From NCBI RefSeq assembly GCF_904849725.1, contig NC_058524.1, forward strand, positions 550,067,763-550,131,762: a stretch of DNA of 64,000 bases. Reading direction: 5' to 3'. Origin of the DNA: Hordeum vulgare subsp. vulgare (Eukaryota; Streptophyta; Magnoliopsida; Poales; Poaceae). The first letter of the stretch is position 1; each line of letters opens with the position of its first letter. The notes beneath the pieces were generated by a model that had not been told where the DNA came from, did no database searches, and was given only the letters and a program-made list of their open reading frames with translations. Position numbers and translations under genes: made by a program. This document shows positions 47,384-60,402 of the stretch, piece after piece.

Positions 47384-49337
47384 ATTCCCCCAAGCTTAAA
47401 ACCTTGCTGGTCCTCAAAAAATTCAGTTGACAAACTGAAAGAGACAAAAGAAAAACTTTTACGAACTATGTTTGATCTTGGTGTTGCAACTATGTCTAAG
47501 TCATAACCAGAATTTCAGCAAGATCACAAGCTAACCACATAAGCAAATGACATCTAGGTCTCATGGTAAACTCATATCAATGGCATACTCAACTAGCGAG
47601 CAAATAATAATAAGTTTCAAACGTCAACACTTCAATCAAAAACAATCATGAAGCAGAACGAACAGATGGTATCTCGCTAGCTCTTTCTGAGACCGCAAAA
47701 CATAAATGTAGAGCACCTTCAAATACCAAGGGCTGACTAAACATTGTAATTCATGGCAAAGAAGATCCAGTCACAGTCATACTCAATATCAGTCAAAAGC
47801 AAGCATAAAAATAACATAGGTGCTCCCTAATTGGTGCTTTTATAAGAAGTGGATGACTCAACACGAACATAAATAGACAGGCCCTTCGCAGAGGGAAGCA
47901 TTGATTTGCACAGGTGCCAGAGCTCAAGCTTTGAAAACAGAGATAATAATTTTGGCTCGCATGCTTTCATTGTCAACGCAATGACTAAGAGTTTTCAGCA
48001 TCTTCCATGATACACATGCTATAGGTGGTTCCCAAACAGAAAAGTAAAGTTTTGACTCCCCCACCACCGATCAATCACACTCCATGACTAGCCGAATACT
48101 CGGGCGCCGTCCATACCAACATCAATCCAGGGGGAGTTTTGTTTGCAATTATCTTTTCGATTTGAGCATGGAAGTGGGAATTCCAATTATCGGCCCCTTT
48201 CTCGTGAATGATAGTGAATAAACACATATTGAGGATAACACGCCTAACATGGAAGATACTGATAGCCCCCTGTCACCACATGAGTGGTCCGGGCATGCAA
48301 AACAGATTATTTCTTGAAGGTTTAGAGAGTGGCACATGCAAATTTAGTGGGAACGGTAGGTAGATACCGCATATAGGTAGGTATGGTGGACTTATATGGA
48401 ACAACTTTGGGTTTATGGAAGTGGATGCACAAGCAGTATTCCCGCTTAGTACAAGTGAAGGCTAGCAAGAGACTGGGAAGCGACCAACTAGAGAGCGACA
48501 AAAGTCATCAAGATGCATTGAGGTTAACCAACATTGAGTGCAAGCATGAGTAGGACATAAATCACCATGAACATGAATATCATCGAGGCTATGTTGATTT
48601 TGTTTCAACTACATGCGTGAACATCCACCATGTCAAGCCACTTGAATCATTCAAAGGAGGATACCATCCTATCATACTACATCGTAGTCATCTCAAGATT
48701 CATGTTGGCATCCAAGACAAACCATTATAAGCTCCTAGCTAATTAAGCATGTCATCAGAAACTATGATCTCTATGTTTTCATTGCAAACATGTTTCTCTC
48801 ACAACAAAGCTGAATTTGGAACGATGAGCTGGTCATATTTACAAAAACAAAATAGATCGAGTTCATACCAGCTTTTTCAGGCTCAGTCACTTCATCATAT
48901 ATCGTCATTATTGCCTTTCACTTGCACGACCGAATGATGTGAACAATAATAAGAGTGCTCGTGCATTGGACTACACTGGAATCTATAGGAAAACACAAAG
49001 GAGAAGACAAAGTAATATGGCTCTTTGACAGATAAACAGATATGCATGCAAGAACCACTAAACATTGTAACCATTGTCTTCTACCTTGACCCAAAGAAAA
49101 AGAAAACTATTTACACGGGAAAGCTCCCAACAAGCAAAACAAGAACGGAAAATCTTTTTGGGTTTTTCTCAAACTAGACAAACACACGAGAAGAAAGAGA
49201 GAAAAAGAAATAAACTAGCATGGATGATACAGTGGCAAAGTGTGAACACCGACTAACAAAGTGAAAGCGTAAGCTAGAATATAAAGTCAGTGAGAAACAC
49301 GTACTCCCCCAAGCTTAGGCTTTTGGCCTAAGTTGGT
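47384..49337 (-). other. non-coding 3' region of the outer gypsy element
   Basis: No coding frame is seen. On the plus strand it opens with ATTCCCCCAAGCTTAAA (complement of the polypurine tract). CTCCCCCAAGCTTAGGC recurs near 49302, so the tract-like motif is present at both borders of this 2-kb segment. Confidence 0.7.
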
Positions 49338-49380
49338 CTACTCCCATGGATGGTCCGGGTGATACCCAAAATCATAATGG
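49338..49380 (-). pseudogene. accessory ORF of the outer gypsy element, C-terminal end
   Basis: The last codons (YDFGYHPDHPWE, stop at 49338) of the ORF whose main part is 61917-62886. The frame joins exactly when the inner element and one GGGTT copy are discounted. Confidence 0.75.
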
Positions 49381-49385
49381 GGGTT

Positions 49386-50872
49386 TGATTCCCACAAGTA
49401 TAGGGGATCTATCATAGTCCTTTCGATAAGTAAGTGTGTCGAACCCAACGACGAGCAGAAGGATCTGACAAGTGGTTTTCAGCAAGGTAATATCTGCAAG
49501 CACTGAAATTGTCGGTAACAAGTAGTTGTGTGACAAGATGATTTGTAGCAAGCAACAAGTAACAAAAGTAGCAACGGTGCAGCAAAGTGGCCCCATCCCT
49601 TTTGTAGCAAGGGACAAGCCTGGGCAAAGTCTTATAGGAGGTAAAACGCTACCGAGGACACGTGGGAATTTCTGTCAAGCTAGTTTTCATCATGTTCATA
49701 TGATTCACGTTCGTTACTTTGATAGTTTGATATGTGGGTGGACCGGGCTTGGGTACTACCCTTACTTGGACAAGAATCGCACTTATGATTGAACCCTCTC
49801 GCAAGCATCTGCAACTACGAAAGAAGAATTAAGACAAAGTCTAACCATAGCATTAAACTAGTGGATCCAAATAAGCCCCTTACGAAGCAACGCATAAACT
49901 AGGGTTTAAGCTTCTGTCACTCTAGCAACCCATCATCTACTTACTACTTCCCAATGAATTCCTCTAGGCCCAAATAATGGTGAAGTGTTATGTAGTCGAC
50001 GTTCACATAACACCACTAGAGGAAAAACAACATACATCACATCAAATTACCGAACGAATACCAAATTCACATGACTACTTATAGCAAGACTTATCCCATG
50101 TCCTCAGGAACAAAAGTAACTACTCACAAAGCATAATCATATTCATGACATAAACTCTTCCGCCAAGCAATCCAACTAGCATCAACTACAAAGAGTAATT
50201 AACACTACTAGCAACCTTACAAGTACCAATCGGAGTCGCTAGACGGAGATTGGTTACAAGAGATGAACTAGGGTTTGGAGATGAGATGGTGCTGATGAAG
50301 ATGTTGATGGTGATGAGTCCCCTTCGATGAGAGGAGTGTTGGTGATGACGATGGCAACGATTTCCCCCTCCGGGAGGGAAGTTTCCCCGGCAGGATCGTC
50401 CTGCCGGAGCTCTAGATTGGTTCTGCTCAAGTTCCGCCTCGTAGCGGCGGCGAATCCTTCGAAAGCCTCTTCTTGATTTTTTTTCCAGACCGAAACCCTT
50501 CTTGTAGCAAAAGGGGAAGCCAGAGGGCCAGCTGGGAGCCCACAAGCCCCCTAGGCGCGGCCAGGGAGGTGGTCGCGCCTAACAGGCTTGTGGACCACTG
50601 CTGGCGCCCCTCCGGTACTTCTTCAGCCCAGTATTTTTTATAAATCCCAAAAAAATCCACCTTGATTTTCACGGCTTTGGGAGTTGTGCAGAATAGGCAT
50701 CTCAAACTTCCTCCTTTTTCAGGCCAGAATTCCAGCTATCGGCATTCTCCCTCGTCATGTAAACCTTGCAAAATAAGAGAGAATATGCATAAGTCTTGTA
50801 CCGCGAAGTGAAATAACATCCCAAGAAGCGATAAATATCAACATGAAAGCATGATGCAAAATTGACGTATCA
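49386..50872 (-). repeat. 3' LTR of the inner gypsy element (1487 bp)
   Basis: TGATTCCCACAAGTATAGG...TTGACGTATCA, followed by ACTCCCCCAAGCTTAGAC, the complement of the polypurine tract. Relative to 60403-61911 it lacks about 33 bp near 50150 and has 12 extra bases near 50395. Confidence 0.95.
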
Positions 50873-52244
50873 ACTCCCCCAAGCTTAGACCTCGCTTGTC
50901 CTCAAGCGAAAGCCTAGATCAATAAACATGCCCACATGTTTAGGGATAGAGGTGTCGACAAAACAAGATACGAACATGCAGGCATCATGATCATGATCAG
51001 AACAACAATACCATCATATGAACTCTTATGCTAAAGTGACAATTCCTTCACAAGGTAAAGCATGGATCAAGAACCTTACCGAGAATTAACAACTGATAGC
51101 CTTTAGTCATTGCAGCAATTGCAATTTATCACAACATCGGAAAGAGTCAAATAAGAGCTTGTAAAGAAAATCCACATACTCAATCATCTTTTAGTTCTCT
51201 ACAATTGCTACAACTCACGTGGTACTCATGAGATCAAGGTTTCAGCTGGACACAGAGAAATATAGGGGCTTATAGTTTTGCCTCCCAACCATTTACCTCA
51301 AGGGTAATGTCAACAATAATAACTCATGAATGCTTACCTCCAAGTTGAGATATCTTTCCCTAGCATATGACGTTATCTAAGATAAAGGCGGAATAAGGAA
51401 TTGGTGAAGGTCACCATGAATCTTTCAAGGGAAAAAAGTAAAGGTACAAGATAGGCCCTTTGCAGAGGGAAGCAGAGGTTGTCATGCGCTTTTGACGTTT
51501 GGATGTGTGTCCTCTTAGTGTGGGGGAACGTCACTTTATATTGCCTCCTGTGATAAAGAACTTTATTATGAAGTCTGTCGCTTTTATATCTTCTTCATCA
51601 CAGGTTCGTACAAAGCTTATTTTCCACACACTAATAGATCATACGTATTAGGGAGGAATTTTTATTGCTTGCACCGATGACAACTTACTTGAGGGATCTT
51701 ATTCAATCCATAGGTAGGTATGACGGACTCTCATGGCAAAACTGGGTTGAAGGTTTATGGATGCACAAGTAGTATCTCTACTTGGTGCGGGAGGTTTGGC
51801 TAATAAGAGGTGGAAGCAATCGTCACATGCTAAGGGATCTCTAGTCATATAACATTGTTCGAAACCAAGCAAACACAAATCATTATGTTGTCTTCCTTGT
51901 CCAATATCTACTTCTAAGCATGCAATAGTTTAGTGAGTGTTCACAATCATAGATGATGTTAAGGATGATATATTTATATGTGAACCTCTCCTTCTTTATC
52001 ACTTCCTATTAATTGCAACAATGACCAAGGTCTACGTTTGTCTACCCTCAACAAGTTTCAATCATCATTATTTTTATATGTGAAGCCATCACTTCCAATA
52101 AGATCATTACATGATCTTTCATGCTTTTGTTCTTTTCTCACTCTTTTGATCATGGCAAGAGGCAAAGCCCTCAACTAAGACACTCTTTATTATATGGATC
52201 ACGAGCTCGAATACATCGGGGGTGACACAAAGAAAAACTCTAGA
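50873..52244 (-). other. non-coding 3' region of the inner gypsy element
   Basis: No coding frame is seen. It lies between the accessory ORF and the polypurine tract and shows the mixed composition seen in the equivalent part of the outer element. Confidence 0.7.
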
Positions 52245-52916
52245 CTAAAACACTAAGACATTTAATATATTAGAGAAAGAGAAAACTGAAAAGGAACAAA
52301 CTAAAACAAAGGTAAAGGCAAAAGATGTGATGGTGATATGATACCGGGGCAACTCCCCCAAGCTTGGCACAAGCCAAGGGGATTGCCCATACCCATGCTC
52401 ATTTGTCTTCCTTTGGAGGTGATGGTGGTGGAGTTGTTGCAACATAGGTTTGATCCTCCGTCTTCCAAGGCATAGGTGATCATGGAAAGATGACCGAGTC
52501 TCCGGAATCCTCAAATCTACAACCAACCATATTCATTTAAATCTATACTCATACTCAGAGTTTTGGTTCTACAGGTCATAGATCTGGGCTTGGAGGTGAT
52601 CAATTCTGTCATAGAGCCTGGAGAGGTGCTTCCCGGTGTCATTGGCATCGATCTTGTGCTTGTTGGTGAACTCCGTGATCATCATGTGGTTGGCGTTGAG
52701 TCCACGCTCCACCATCCCTTGGCACTTGAAGACATGTTGCTCCATTGCTTCGAGCCTCGCCTCCACGCTTCCAGTCTTCTTAGGCCCCTCAACATCACGG
52801 ATGTGCAACATCCCCTCACGCATCTCGATAGATTGAGGGTGTTGCAGCACTCCCGTGAGGTAGGGATTGATGACCTTCTCGAAGATCTTGTCCTTCGGAG
52901 CTTTTGGGGACGTCAT
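52245..52916 (-). pseudogene. accessory (env-position) coiled-coil ORF of the inner gypsy element
   Basis: The ATG at 52916 opens MTSPKAPKDKIFEKVINPYL. The next segment (EARLEAMEQHVFKCQGMVER, then LSRLYDRIDHLQAQIYDL) has heptad-like spacing of Leu/Ile/Met and is probably a coiled coil. Two in-frame stops follow, after QIYDL (52569) and after SEYEYRFK (about 52533). The same frame then continues VVDLRIPETRSSFHDH to a stop at 52245; the last part is probably out of phase. The position after integrase and before the polypurine tract is that of the accessory ORF of Athila-like elements. The function is unknown to me; no signal peptide or membrane segment supports a true envelope. Confidence 0.7.
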
Positions 52917-53198
52917 AGCAATCTAGATCTGCAACAGAAACAGGCTCGAAACAAAAATAGAGGAAATTCGCGTGATACAAGGGTCAGACCTTTAGGGAGA
53001 ATATATAATAATTTTTTCTGACCAGAAGGAGTACTCCGCAAGAAAACGGAGTCCGGGAGGCACATGAGGTGGCTACAAGCCCCCCAGGCACGGCCAAGGT
53101 GTGGCACACGCCTGGCAGGCTTGTCGCCTCCTCGTGCACTTTCCGGACTACTTCCAATTTTTCTATTTTTCTAAATATTCCAACACGGAGAAAAATTC
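52917..53198 (-). other. spacer between integrase end and accessory ORF
   Basis: GC-rich stretch with CACAAGCC / GGCACGGCCAAGG-like phrases that recur near 47095, 50560, 61610 and 63290; no coding signal. On the minus strand a GTGCCGTGCCTGG-type region could belong to a leader or intron of a spliced RNA for the accessory ORF (inference). Confidence 0.4.
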
Positions 53199-53502
53199 CT
53201 ACTGGAAAAGTTTTGGAGTCTGTTTACTTACAGAAACACATACCTCTTTGTTTTCGGAGTCTGAAACAGGCTGATAAATATCCCTTAGGTATTTCTCCGG
53301 AGTTATGGTATTGATAATATTGCTTTCAACATTTATGGGAGTACGTGAGATATAATGCTTGATTCTCTGCCCATTTACCACTCTCGGACAATTACCTTCC
53401 GTGTTGTTGATCTTGATAGCACCGGAACGATATACTTCCTCAACAATATAGGGACCTTCCCATTTAGAGAGAAGCTTGCCTGCAAAAAATCTTAAACAAG
53501 AA

Positions 53503-55825
53503 TCTTTTATTATATACTTAAAACAATAGAAAACGAACGATGAAGATTTGACAGTCTAAAAACAAAGATGTATCAACGGTGATGATTAAGCACGTACACA
53601 GAACTATTTTTTTCAGGAAACACGTACTATTTTTTTATACTGTGATATTGGGGATGGACCTTTCCTTCCGCAGTACGACGCGTGCAAGCTATAAAAAGCA
53701 TTGAAAGGGGTAAACTAAACACGTATTAATGGAAAACGTTCTAGGACATGCACGCATGCATGCATCAATGGTGTAGAACCAGACTATTGCATGCACGTCT
53801 AAATTATTCTAAACAGACTCTGTATGGCCCACCAATATTTTTCTAATACACCAAATATCCACGACTGTGATTATTTTCTTAGGGAAGAAGTGATTGACTA
53901 GGAAATTGGGAAGAAATCATCCGCTAAAAGAAGTCATGTTCTGATTAGGAAAAAAAATTTAAAAGGAAAGAAGCTTGACATTTACGTACTACTATAAACA
54001 CAATCCATCAATTCTCATAGGGACTATATCTACTGGAATTATTGGCTTGGGAGCAAAGCACGTCTCGGCCGACCGGCTTAGTCAAAAAGATTGATATTCA
54101 TGTCTTGCATATAGCAGTACTTAATTTATGGCTTGGTGCTGCCGGCGATGAAAATTAAAATGTTGAGTACATCAGGAATCCATTATATTTGCCTCGCTCC
54201 TCCTAAACTCGATTTGTCACGCAACTGCATTATATCCACACGACAAAAAAAGACTACGATGATGTGACCATGAACCAGCATTCACTTTGTACCCCTGGGA
54301 GCATCACCATTTTTTTATATAGCTCATCGTCATTGGTTCACTGTTCTGAGTATGCTGCTGCACCACAGGCTGGAGTAGGTCACCCTAATACATATTTTCG
54401 CTACTGTTATCTTCTGAGTTGAACCAACTCTATCAATAAATATATGAACCTACTAACATATCTTACGCTCTATCATAATAAGTGTATTATTTTGTGCCCT
54501 AAGATATTTACCTTAAACTTAGACTATGTTATCATGGAGCACACAAAAAATAAACCCTATCCAAACATGCCATAATTTTTAACAAGAAAAAAAATAAAAA
54601 AATGAGTTGCACTTTTAGTTGTTTGACTTATAGGTAATGCTAAGTAATACTATGAAGAATACAGGAATTCCAATTGTCTTTTGCTAGATGCAAAAGAAAA
54701 AAAATAGATGAACCAACTATAATGACAGGTCCATTTTTTAGTGTGTGGGATTGATCTATATAAATATGTATTTGCTTTAGCTTAGTTGAACAGTTGCATG
54801 ATCTCTCCATGTCGTCTTGCAGGCTTACCTCGACATCAATACAGAGCAATATCATTTCATACTTCAAATTACATTGCAACTACTGAAGGTTTGCAATAAC
54901 ATAAGCATTTTCTTAGTGTATCATATTTACTCCCCTAACCATTATTAATGAGGTCACATTTATCAACTAGACCATTCCATTTTTCTGAGGAAAACAAAAG
55001 TATTCAGATGTGAGGGCTATTTTCCAAATAAGAATGCAAAAAATATCCGACACATTAATAGAAAACACATGTTCAAACTTGCAAAATAAAATAGAAACAT
55101 GCAAACTATTTGCTTTCCCTTAGGCATGTAAAGTTTTTGAGTAAATCATTAAGTAAAAACAATGTAAAATCAAATTCACGAGACGTACAATGAACTTCTT
55201 TCGCTAAAAGGAGCATGATCTACATGAGGCAGATGGCGAGGGAGCCAAGAGAGGAGCGACAAAGAGAAGAAACACATGGGATTTGTTGTAGGAATATTAA
55301 TTTATCCATGCTGAGATAGAAAACATATAGTGTCTCATGTCACTACAAAAATATAGTAGACTGATAGGTAGTGACCATGGTCTTGCTACTGAAAAAATGG
55401 AGACATAAATGCTTTTTTCCACGTAATAACATAGCGATCAGAGATAAGTATCTATATAATACAAATGAAGATGTAAATGATTGCTTCACCCAAATGCAGC
55501 CTACACTATGTGACAAAAATTGTTTAATTAAGAACCCACAAGTATTTAAATAATGGAATACACGAACGTCACTCATCTTATAAGGGCACTTGGAGCTCTA
55601 ATGCACAATAATTAACCGAGCCATTATTTTTTTACAAATTTGATATTCAAACATATATTCATAAATGATTCCATTTTTATTGACAAGCAAATTATTTAAT
55701 TGTTCATTTTAATAACAAGTTATCATATTTAATCGTCAATACAATATAATCTAACATATATTTAAAATACCAAATGGAATAAACCATTAAATCTAGCCGC
55801 GCAAATGCGCGGGTGACACTGCTAG
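53503..55825 (+). mobile_element. non-autonomous Helitron, 2.3 kb
   Basis: It starts TCTTTTATTATATACT after an A and ends in CTAG before a T, the A|T target with no duplication that is typical of Helitrons. Thirteen bases inside the 3' end is the GC hairpin CCGCGCAAATGCGCGG (55797-55812), as in grass Helitrons. The insertion is fixed by the integrase frame on both sides. No Rep/helicase motif and no recognisable captured gene are seen; the body is AT-rich. Confidence 0.85.
55797..55812 (+). terminator. Helitron 3' terminal hairpin
   Basis: CCGCGC-AAAT-GCGCGG, a 6-bp stem with a 4-base loop, followed by GGTGACACTG and the CTAG end. In Helitrons this hairpin marks the end of rolling-circle transfer. 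Confidence 0.85.
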
Positions 55826-56572
55826 TTATATAGCAAGACATAATAACCTACATTGAACTCACGCTTTTGTATCCTTTTATCGTGCCACCTCTTAGCCTTT
55901 TCTTTGAACAACTTGGCATTTTCATATGCCTGAGTTCTCCACTCATCAAGTGAGCTATTGTCAAATAACCTCTTCTCACGAGAAAGTTTGAAATCAAAGT
56001 TGAGCTCTTTGATTGCCCAATAAGCTTTATGCTCTAGCTCAAGAGGTAAATGACATGCTTTACCGTACATCATTTTGTATGGGGACATGCCCATGGGATT
56101 CTTATAGGAAGTTCTATAAGCCCACAGTGCATAATCGAGCTTCTTAGACCAATTCTTTCTAGACCTGTTGACAGTCTTCTGCAGAATTAGTTTAATCTCT
56201 CTATTGCTTAGCTCTACTTGACCACTGAACTGAGGGTGATAGGGAGACGCAATTCGATGATTGACATCGTACTTAGCAAGCATTTTACGAAAAGCACCAT
56301 GAATGAAATGTGAACCACCGTCGGTCATCAGATATCTAGGGACTCCAAATCTAGGGAAAATAACTTCTTTAAGCATCCTGATAGAAGTGTTGTGATCAAC
56401 ACTACTGGTTGTGATAGCTTCTACCCATTTAGTGACGTAATCAACAGCAACTAGGATAGAGTATACCCGTTGGATTTTGGAAAAGGTCCCATATAATCAA
56501 AGCCCCAAGCATCAAATGGTTCAATGACAAGTGAATATTTCATAGGCATTTCCTGACGTTTACCGATATTAC

Positions 56573-58174
56573 CTATTCTTTGACATTCTCACAAGACAAG
56601 ACAAACTTACGGGCATCCTTGAAGAGAGTGGGCCAATAGAAACCTGATTGCAATACCTTGTGTGCAGTTCTATCTCCCGCATGGTGTCCTCCGTAGGCCT
56701 CGGAGTGACACTTCTGTAGGATCTGTCCCTGTTCATCTTCAGGTACACAACATCTAATAACACCATCTACTCCTTCCTTATAAAGGTGAGGATCAAACCA
56801 AAAGTAATGTCTTAAGTCAAAGAAGAATTTCTTCTTTTGCTGGTATGTGAAACTAGGTGGTATATATTTGGCAACGATATAGTTTGCATAATCAGCATAC
56901 CACGATGCACTACGTGAAGTATTGATGACATTTAATTGCTCATCAGGAAAGCTATCATCAATAGGTTGTGGGTCATCAAGAACATTCTCCAACCTAGACA
57001 AGTTAACTGCTACGGGGTTATCAGCACCCTTCCTGTCGACAACATGCAAATCAAATTCTTGTAGCAAGAGAACCCATCTGATACGTCTAGGTTTAGCGTC
57101 TTTCTTCTCCATGAGGTACTTAATAGCAGCGTGATCAGTGTAAATAGTGACTTTGGAATCAACTATGTAAGACCTGAACTTTTCACATGCAAACACGACT
57201 GCTAAAAATTCCTTTTCCATAGTAGCATAGTTTCTTTGGGCATTGTCTAGAGTTTTACTAGCATAGTGAATAACATTCAACTTCTTATCAACTCTTTGCC
57301 CTAGGACAGCAGCAACAACATAATCACTAGCATCACGCATGATTTCAAAAGGTAAGTTCCAATCAGGTGATTTAACAATAGGTGAAGTTATCAAAGCCTT
57401 CTTAAGTATTTCGAAGGCTTCCTCACAATCATCGTCAAAAACAAAAGGAATATCCTTTTGCAAGATATTGGTAAGAGGCCTAGAAATCTTAGAGAAGTCT
57501 TTAATGAACCTCCTATAGAAACCAGCATGACCAAGGAAATTCTTATACCTTTGATATCTGTGGGGTATTGCATTTTATCGATTGCATCAACCTTAGCCTT
57601 ATCGACTTCAATACCTCTTTCAGAAATTTTATGTCCTAAGACGATGCCTTCATTAACCATAAAGTGGCACTTCTCCCAATTCAAGACAAGATTGGTGTCT
57701 TTACATCTCTGCAAGACTCGATCAAGGTTGCTGAGGCAATCATCAAAAGAAGACCCGTAAACAGAGAAGACATCCATGAAAACCTCAACAATCTTTTCAC
57801 AGAAGTCAGAGAATATAGCCATCATACATCTTTGAAAGGTGGCAGGTGCATTACATAAGCCAAAAGGCATATGTCTATAAGCAAAGGTACCGAAAGGGCA
57901 GGTGAAAGTGGTTTCTCCTGATCAGATTGTGCAACTGGTATTTGGGAGAAACCAGAATAACCGTCTAGAAAGAAGAAGTGTGTGTGTTTAGACAATCTTT
58001 CTAGCATTTGGTCGATAATAGGCAAAGGGTAATGATCTTTCCTAGTGGCTTTATTCAATTTCCTAAAATTGATCACCATCCTATAGCTAGTGATAATCCT
58101 CTGTGGGATCAATTCATCCTTATCGTTAGGGACAACGGTAATACCTCCCTTCTTAGGGATGCAATGCATAGGAC
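56573..58174 (-). pseudogene. reverse transcriptase, RNase H and integrase zinc-binding domain
   Basis: RT motifs in order: YRMVINFRKLNKATRKDHYP, FFFLDGYSGFSQIPVA, then after a shift near 57890 MPFGLCNAPATFQRCMMAIF and the catalytic box VFMDVFSVYG at 57769-57780, where the family has FMDD. RNase H follows ([45 protein letters not shown]), then the integrase HHCC region ([24 protein letters not shown]). Frameshifts are at about 58176 (loss of one G after SDW), about 57890 and about 57540; a stop is at 56573. The Asp-to-Val change in the active site alone would abolish polymerisation. Confidence 0.9.
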
Positions 58175-59015
58175 TCACCAATCACTATGAGCAACAGGAT
58201 AGATAATACCTGCTTCCAGGAGCTTTAGTATTTCTTTTCTTACTACCTCTTTCATCTTAGGATTTAATCTCCGTTGATGATCAGCAACTGGTTTCGAATC
58301 AGGATCAGTCTGAATCTTGTGCTGGCATAGAGTGGGACTAATGCCCTTAAGATCATCAAGAGTATATCCAATGGAAGCACAGTGCTTCCTCACAGTTTTT
58401 AGTAACTTCTTTTCTTCATGCTCTGAGAGGCTAGCACTAATTATAACAGGATATATCTCTTCTTCATCAAGATAAGCATACTTAAGAGTATCTGGCAACT
58501 GTTTAAGCTCGAACACAGGATCACCCTTTGGTGGGGGTGGATCCCCAAGCAGTTCAACATGCAAATTATTCTTAAGGATAAGATATTGTTCTAAGACAAC
58601 TCTATCTATCTCATCCCTTTCATCCATATGCATATCATTTTCATGCTCAAGCAAGTATTGCTCTAAAGGATCAGTAGGAGGCACGACAATAGAAGCTAGG
58701 GCAATAGTTTCATCCCTACTAGGCAACTCTTTTTCATGAGGTTGTCTACCAAACTTGGAGAAATTGAACTCGTGTGACACACCTTCAAAGCCAACAGTGA
58801 CAGTTTGCTTCTCATAGTCAATATGAGCATTGATGATATTGAGGAAGGGTCTGCCAAATATGATGGGACAAAAGCTATCTTGGTTGGTAGCAAGAACGAG
58901 GAAATCAGCAGGATACTTCATTTTACCACACAAGACTTCAACATCCCTAACAATTCCCACAGGGCAGATAGTATCTCTATTGGCAAGCTGAATAGTGACA
59001 TCAATAGGTTCTATC
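58175..59015 (-). pseudogene. protease C-terminal half and linker to RT
   Basis: The open frame includes IARVEIEPIDVTIQLANRDT, GIVRDVEVLCGKMKYPADF and the FGRPFLN motif of the Athila-type aspartic protease, then an acidic linker (EQYLLEHENDMHMDERDEID) and the start of RT (LNPKMKEVVRKEILKLLEAG), ending SDW at a one-base deletion. Confidence 0.85.
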
Positions 59016-60296
59016 TCAACACGTGCAATTCTCGTCTTTAATTTCATCGTATAAGGATTGAGGTATTGCACTAACACTAGCACCAACATCACATAAACCA
59101 TGAGAACAATGATCTCCTATCTTAACAGAAACAACAGGCGTGCCAACAACAGGCCTATGTTTGTCCCTAGCGTGTGGTTTAGCAATTCTAGCAGCATCTT
59201 CACAGAAGTGAATATTATGGCCATCAACATTGTCGGACAGGAGATCCTTGATAATAGCAATGCTAGGTTCAACTCTAATTTGCTCAAGGGGTGTAGGTGT
59301 TCTAATGTAGCCTCTACGTATCACAGTTGAAGCTTTAGAATGATCCTTTATCCTAACACGGAAACGTGGTTTCTCAATGTAAGCACTGGGAACAATAGGA
59401 TCATTATAGGCAATAACTTTCTCTTCAACTGGATTGGGTTTAACTACATTGACTTCTAAGGGAGGATGATATTTAAACCACTTCTCTTTGGGGAGATCAA
59501 TATGAGCAGAAAATGATTCACACAATGAAGCTACTATCTCAGAGTCAAGTCCATACTTAGCGCTAAAATCATAAAAAGTATTTGTTTCAACAAAGGATTT
59601 AACGCAATCAAACTTGAAATTCATACCTGACTCCTTACCTTCATCAAGATCCCAATCTTCAGAGTTGCGTTTAATTCTTTCCAATAAATTCCATCTGAAG
59701 TCAATATCTCTCTTCATAAAAGAACCGGTACAAGAAGTGTCAAGCATGGTGCGATCATCATGAGAAAGCCGAGCATAGAAGTTCTGAATGATAATTTCTC
59801 TCGAGAGCTCATGGTTGGGGCATGAATATAACATTGATTTAAGCCTTCCCCAAGCTTGAGCGATGCTTTCTTTGTCACGAGGCAAAAATATTTAAATATA
59901 ATTCCGATCACGATGTACTAAATGCATAGGATAAAACTTTTGATGAAATTCCAATTTCAACCAATTTTAGTTCCACGATCCAGTATCATCACATAGCCTA
60001 TACCATGACAACGCCTTATCCCTCAAATATAAGGGAAAGACCTTCTTCTTGATCTCATCCTCGGGCAAACCTACAAGCTTAAATAAACCACAAACTTCAT
60101 CTACATATATTAGATGCAAGTCTGGATGTGATGTTCTATCTCCTGTAAAAGGATTAGCCAGCAGTTTCTCAAGCATACCCGAAGGAAATTCAAAGAAAAT
60201 ATTTTCAATAGGTGCAGCAGATTGAGGAGCAACTCTCTTTGCTTCCGTTCGAGGTGAAGATACCCCAAATAAGCCCCTCAAAGGTTTAGTTTCCAT
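59016..60296 (-). pseudogene. gag and protease active-site region of the inner gypsy element
   Basis: METKPLRGLFG starts at 60296. Gag motifs follow: EFPSGMLEKLLANPFTGDRT, PLYLRDKALSWYRLC and, after two in-frame TAA stops near 59967 and 59890, DKESIAQAWGRLKSMLYSCP and EIIIQNFYARLSHDDRTML. Downstream is the protease box CDVGASVSAIPQSLY (Asp present; family D-x-G-A-S). A frameshift near 59040 separates it from the next segment. Gag would form the particle, and the protease would cut the polyprotein. Both are inactive here. Confidence 0.88.
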
Positions 60297-60374
60297 AGTG
60301 ACAAGTGACAATAAATTTGGGCACACTATATGAATGTTTCCTTACCAAGTTCCACTTACCAAAGGCACTTCATT

Positions 60375-60391
60375 CCCCGGAAACGGCACCA
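60375..60391 (-). other. tRNA-Asp-type primer-binding site of the inner gypsy element
   Basis: The minus strand reads TGGTGCCGTTTCCGGGG, two changes from TGGCGCCGTTGCCGGGG, about 12 bp from the LTR border at 60403. Confidence 0.75.
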
Positions 60392-60402
60392 GAAAATAGT
60401 CT

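Larger units (their letters stand above)
53199..56572 (-). pseudogene. integrase core and C-terminus, interrupted by a Helitron
   Basis: The core motifs run leftward. The first Asp is in FDAWGFDYMGPFPKSNGY (about 56500). The open stretch 56376-55822 has the second Asp in YLMTDGGSHF and the Glu in GQVELSNREIK, then ALWAYRTSYKNPMGMSPY and WHDKRIQKREFNVGYYVLLY. The Helitron 53503-55825 cuts here. The C-terminal SH3-like part continues at 53502-53199 (GKLLSKWEGPYIVEEVYRSG, IKHYISRTPINVESN). Breaks: frameshifts and stops between 56572 and 56380. The catalytic D,D,E residues are present; the protein is not producible from this copy. Confidence 0.85.

Noticed and set aside
53755..53775. GCAT microsatellite
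   Set aside because: Only a few units; no sign of function, inside the Helitron body.
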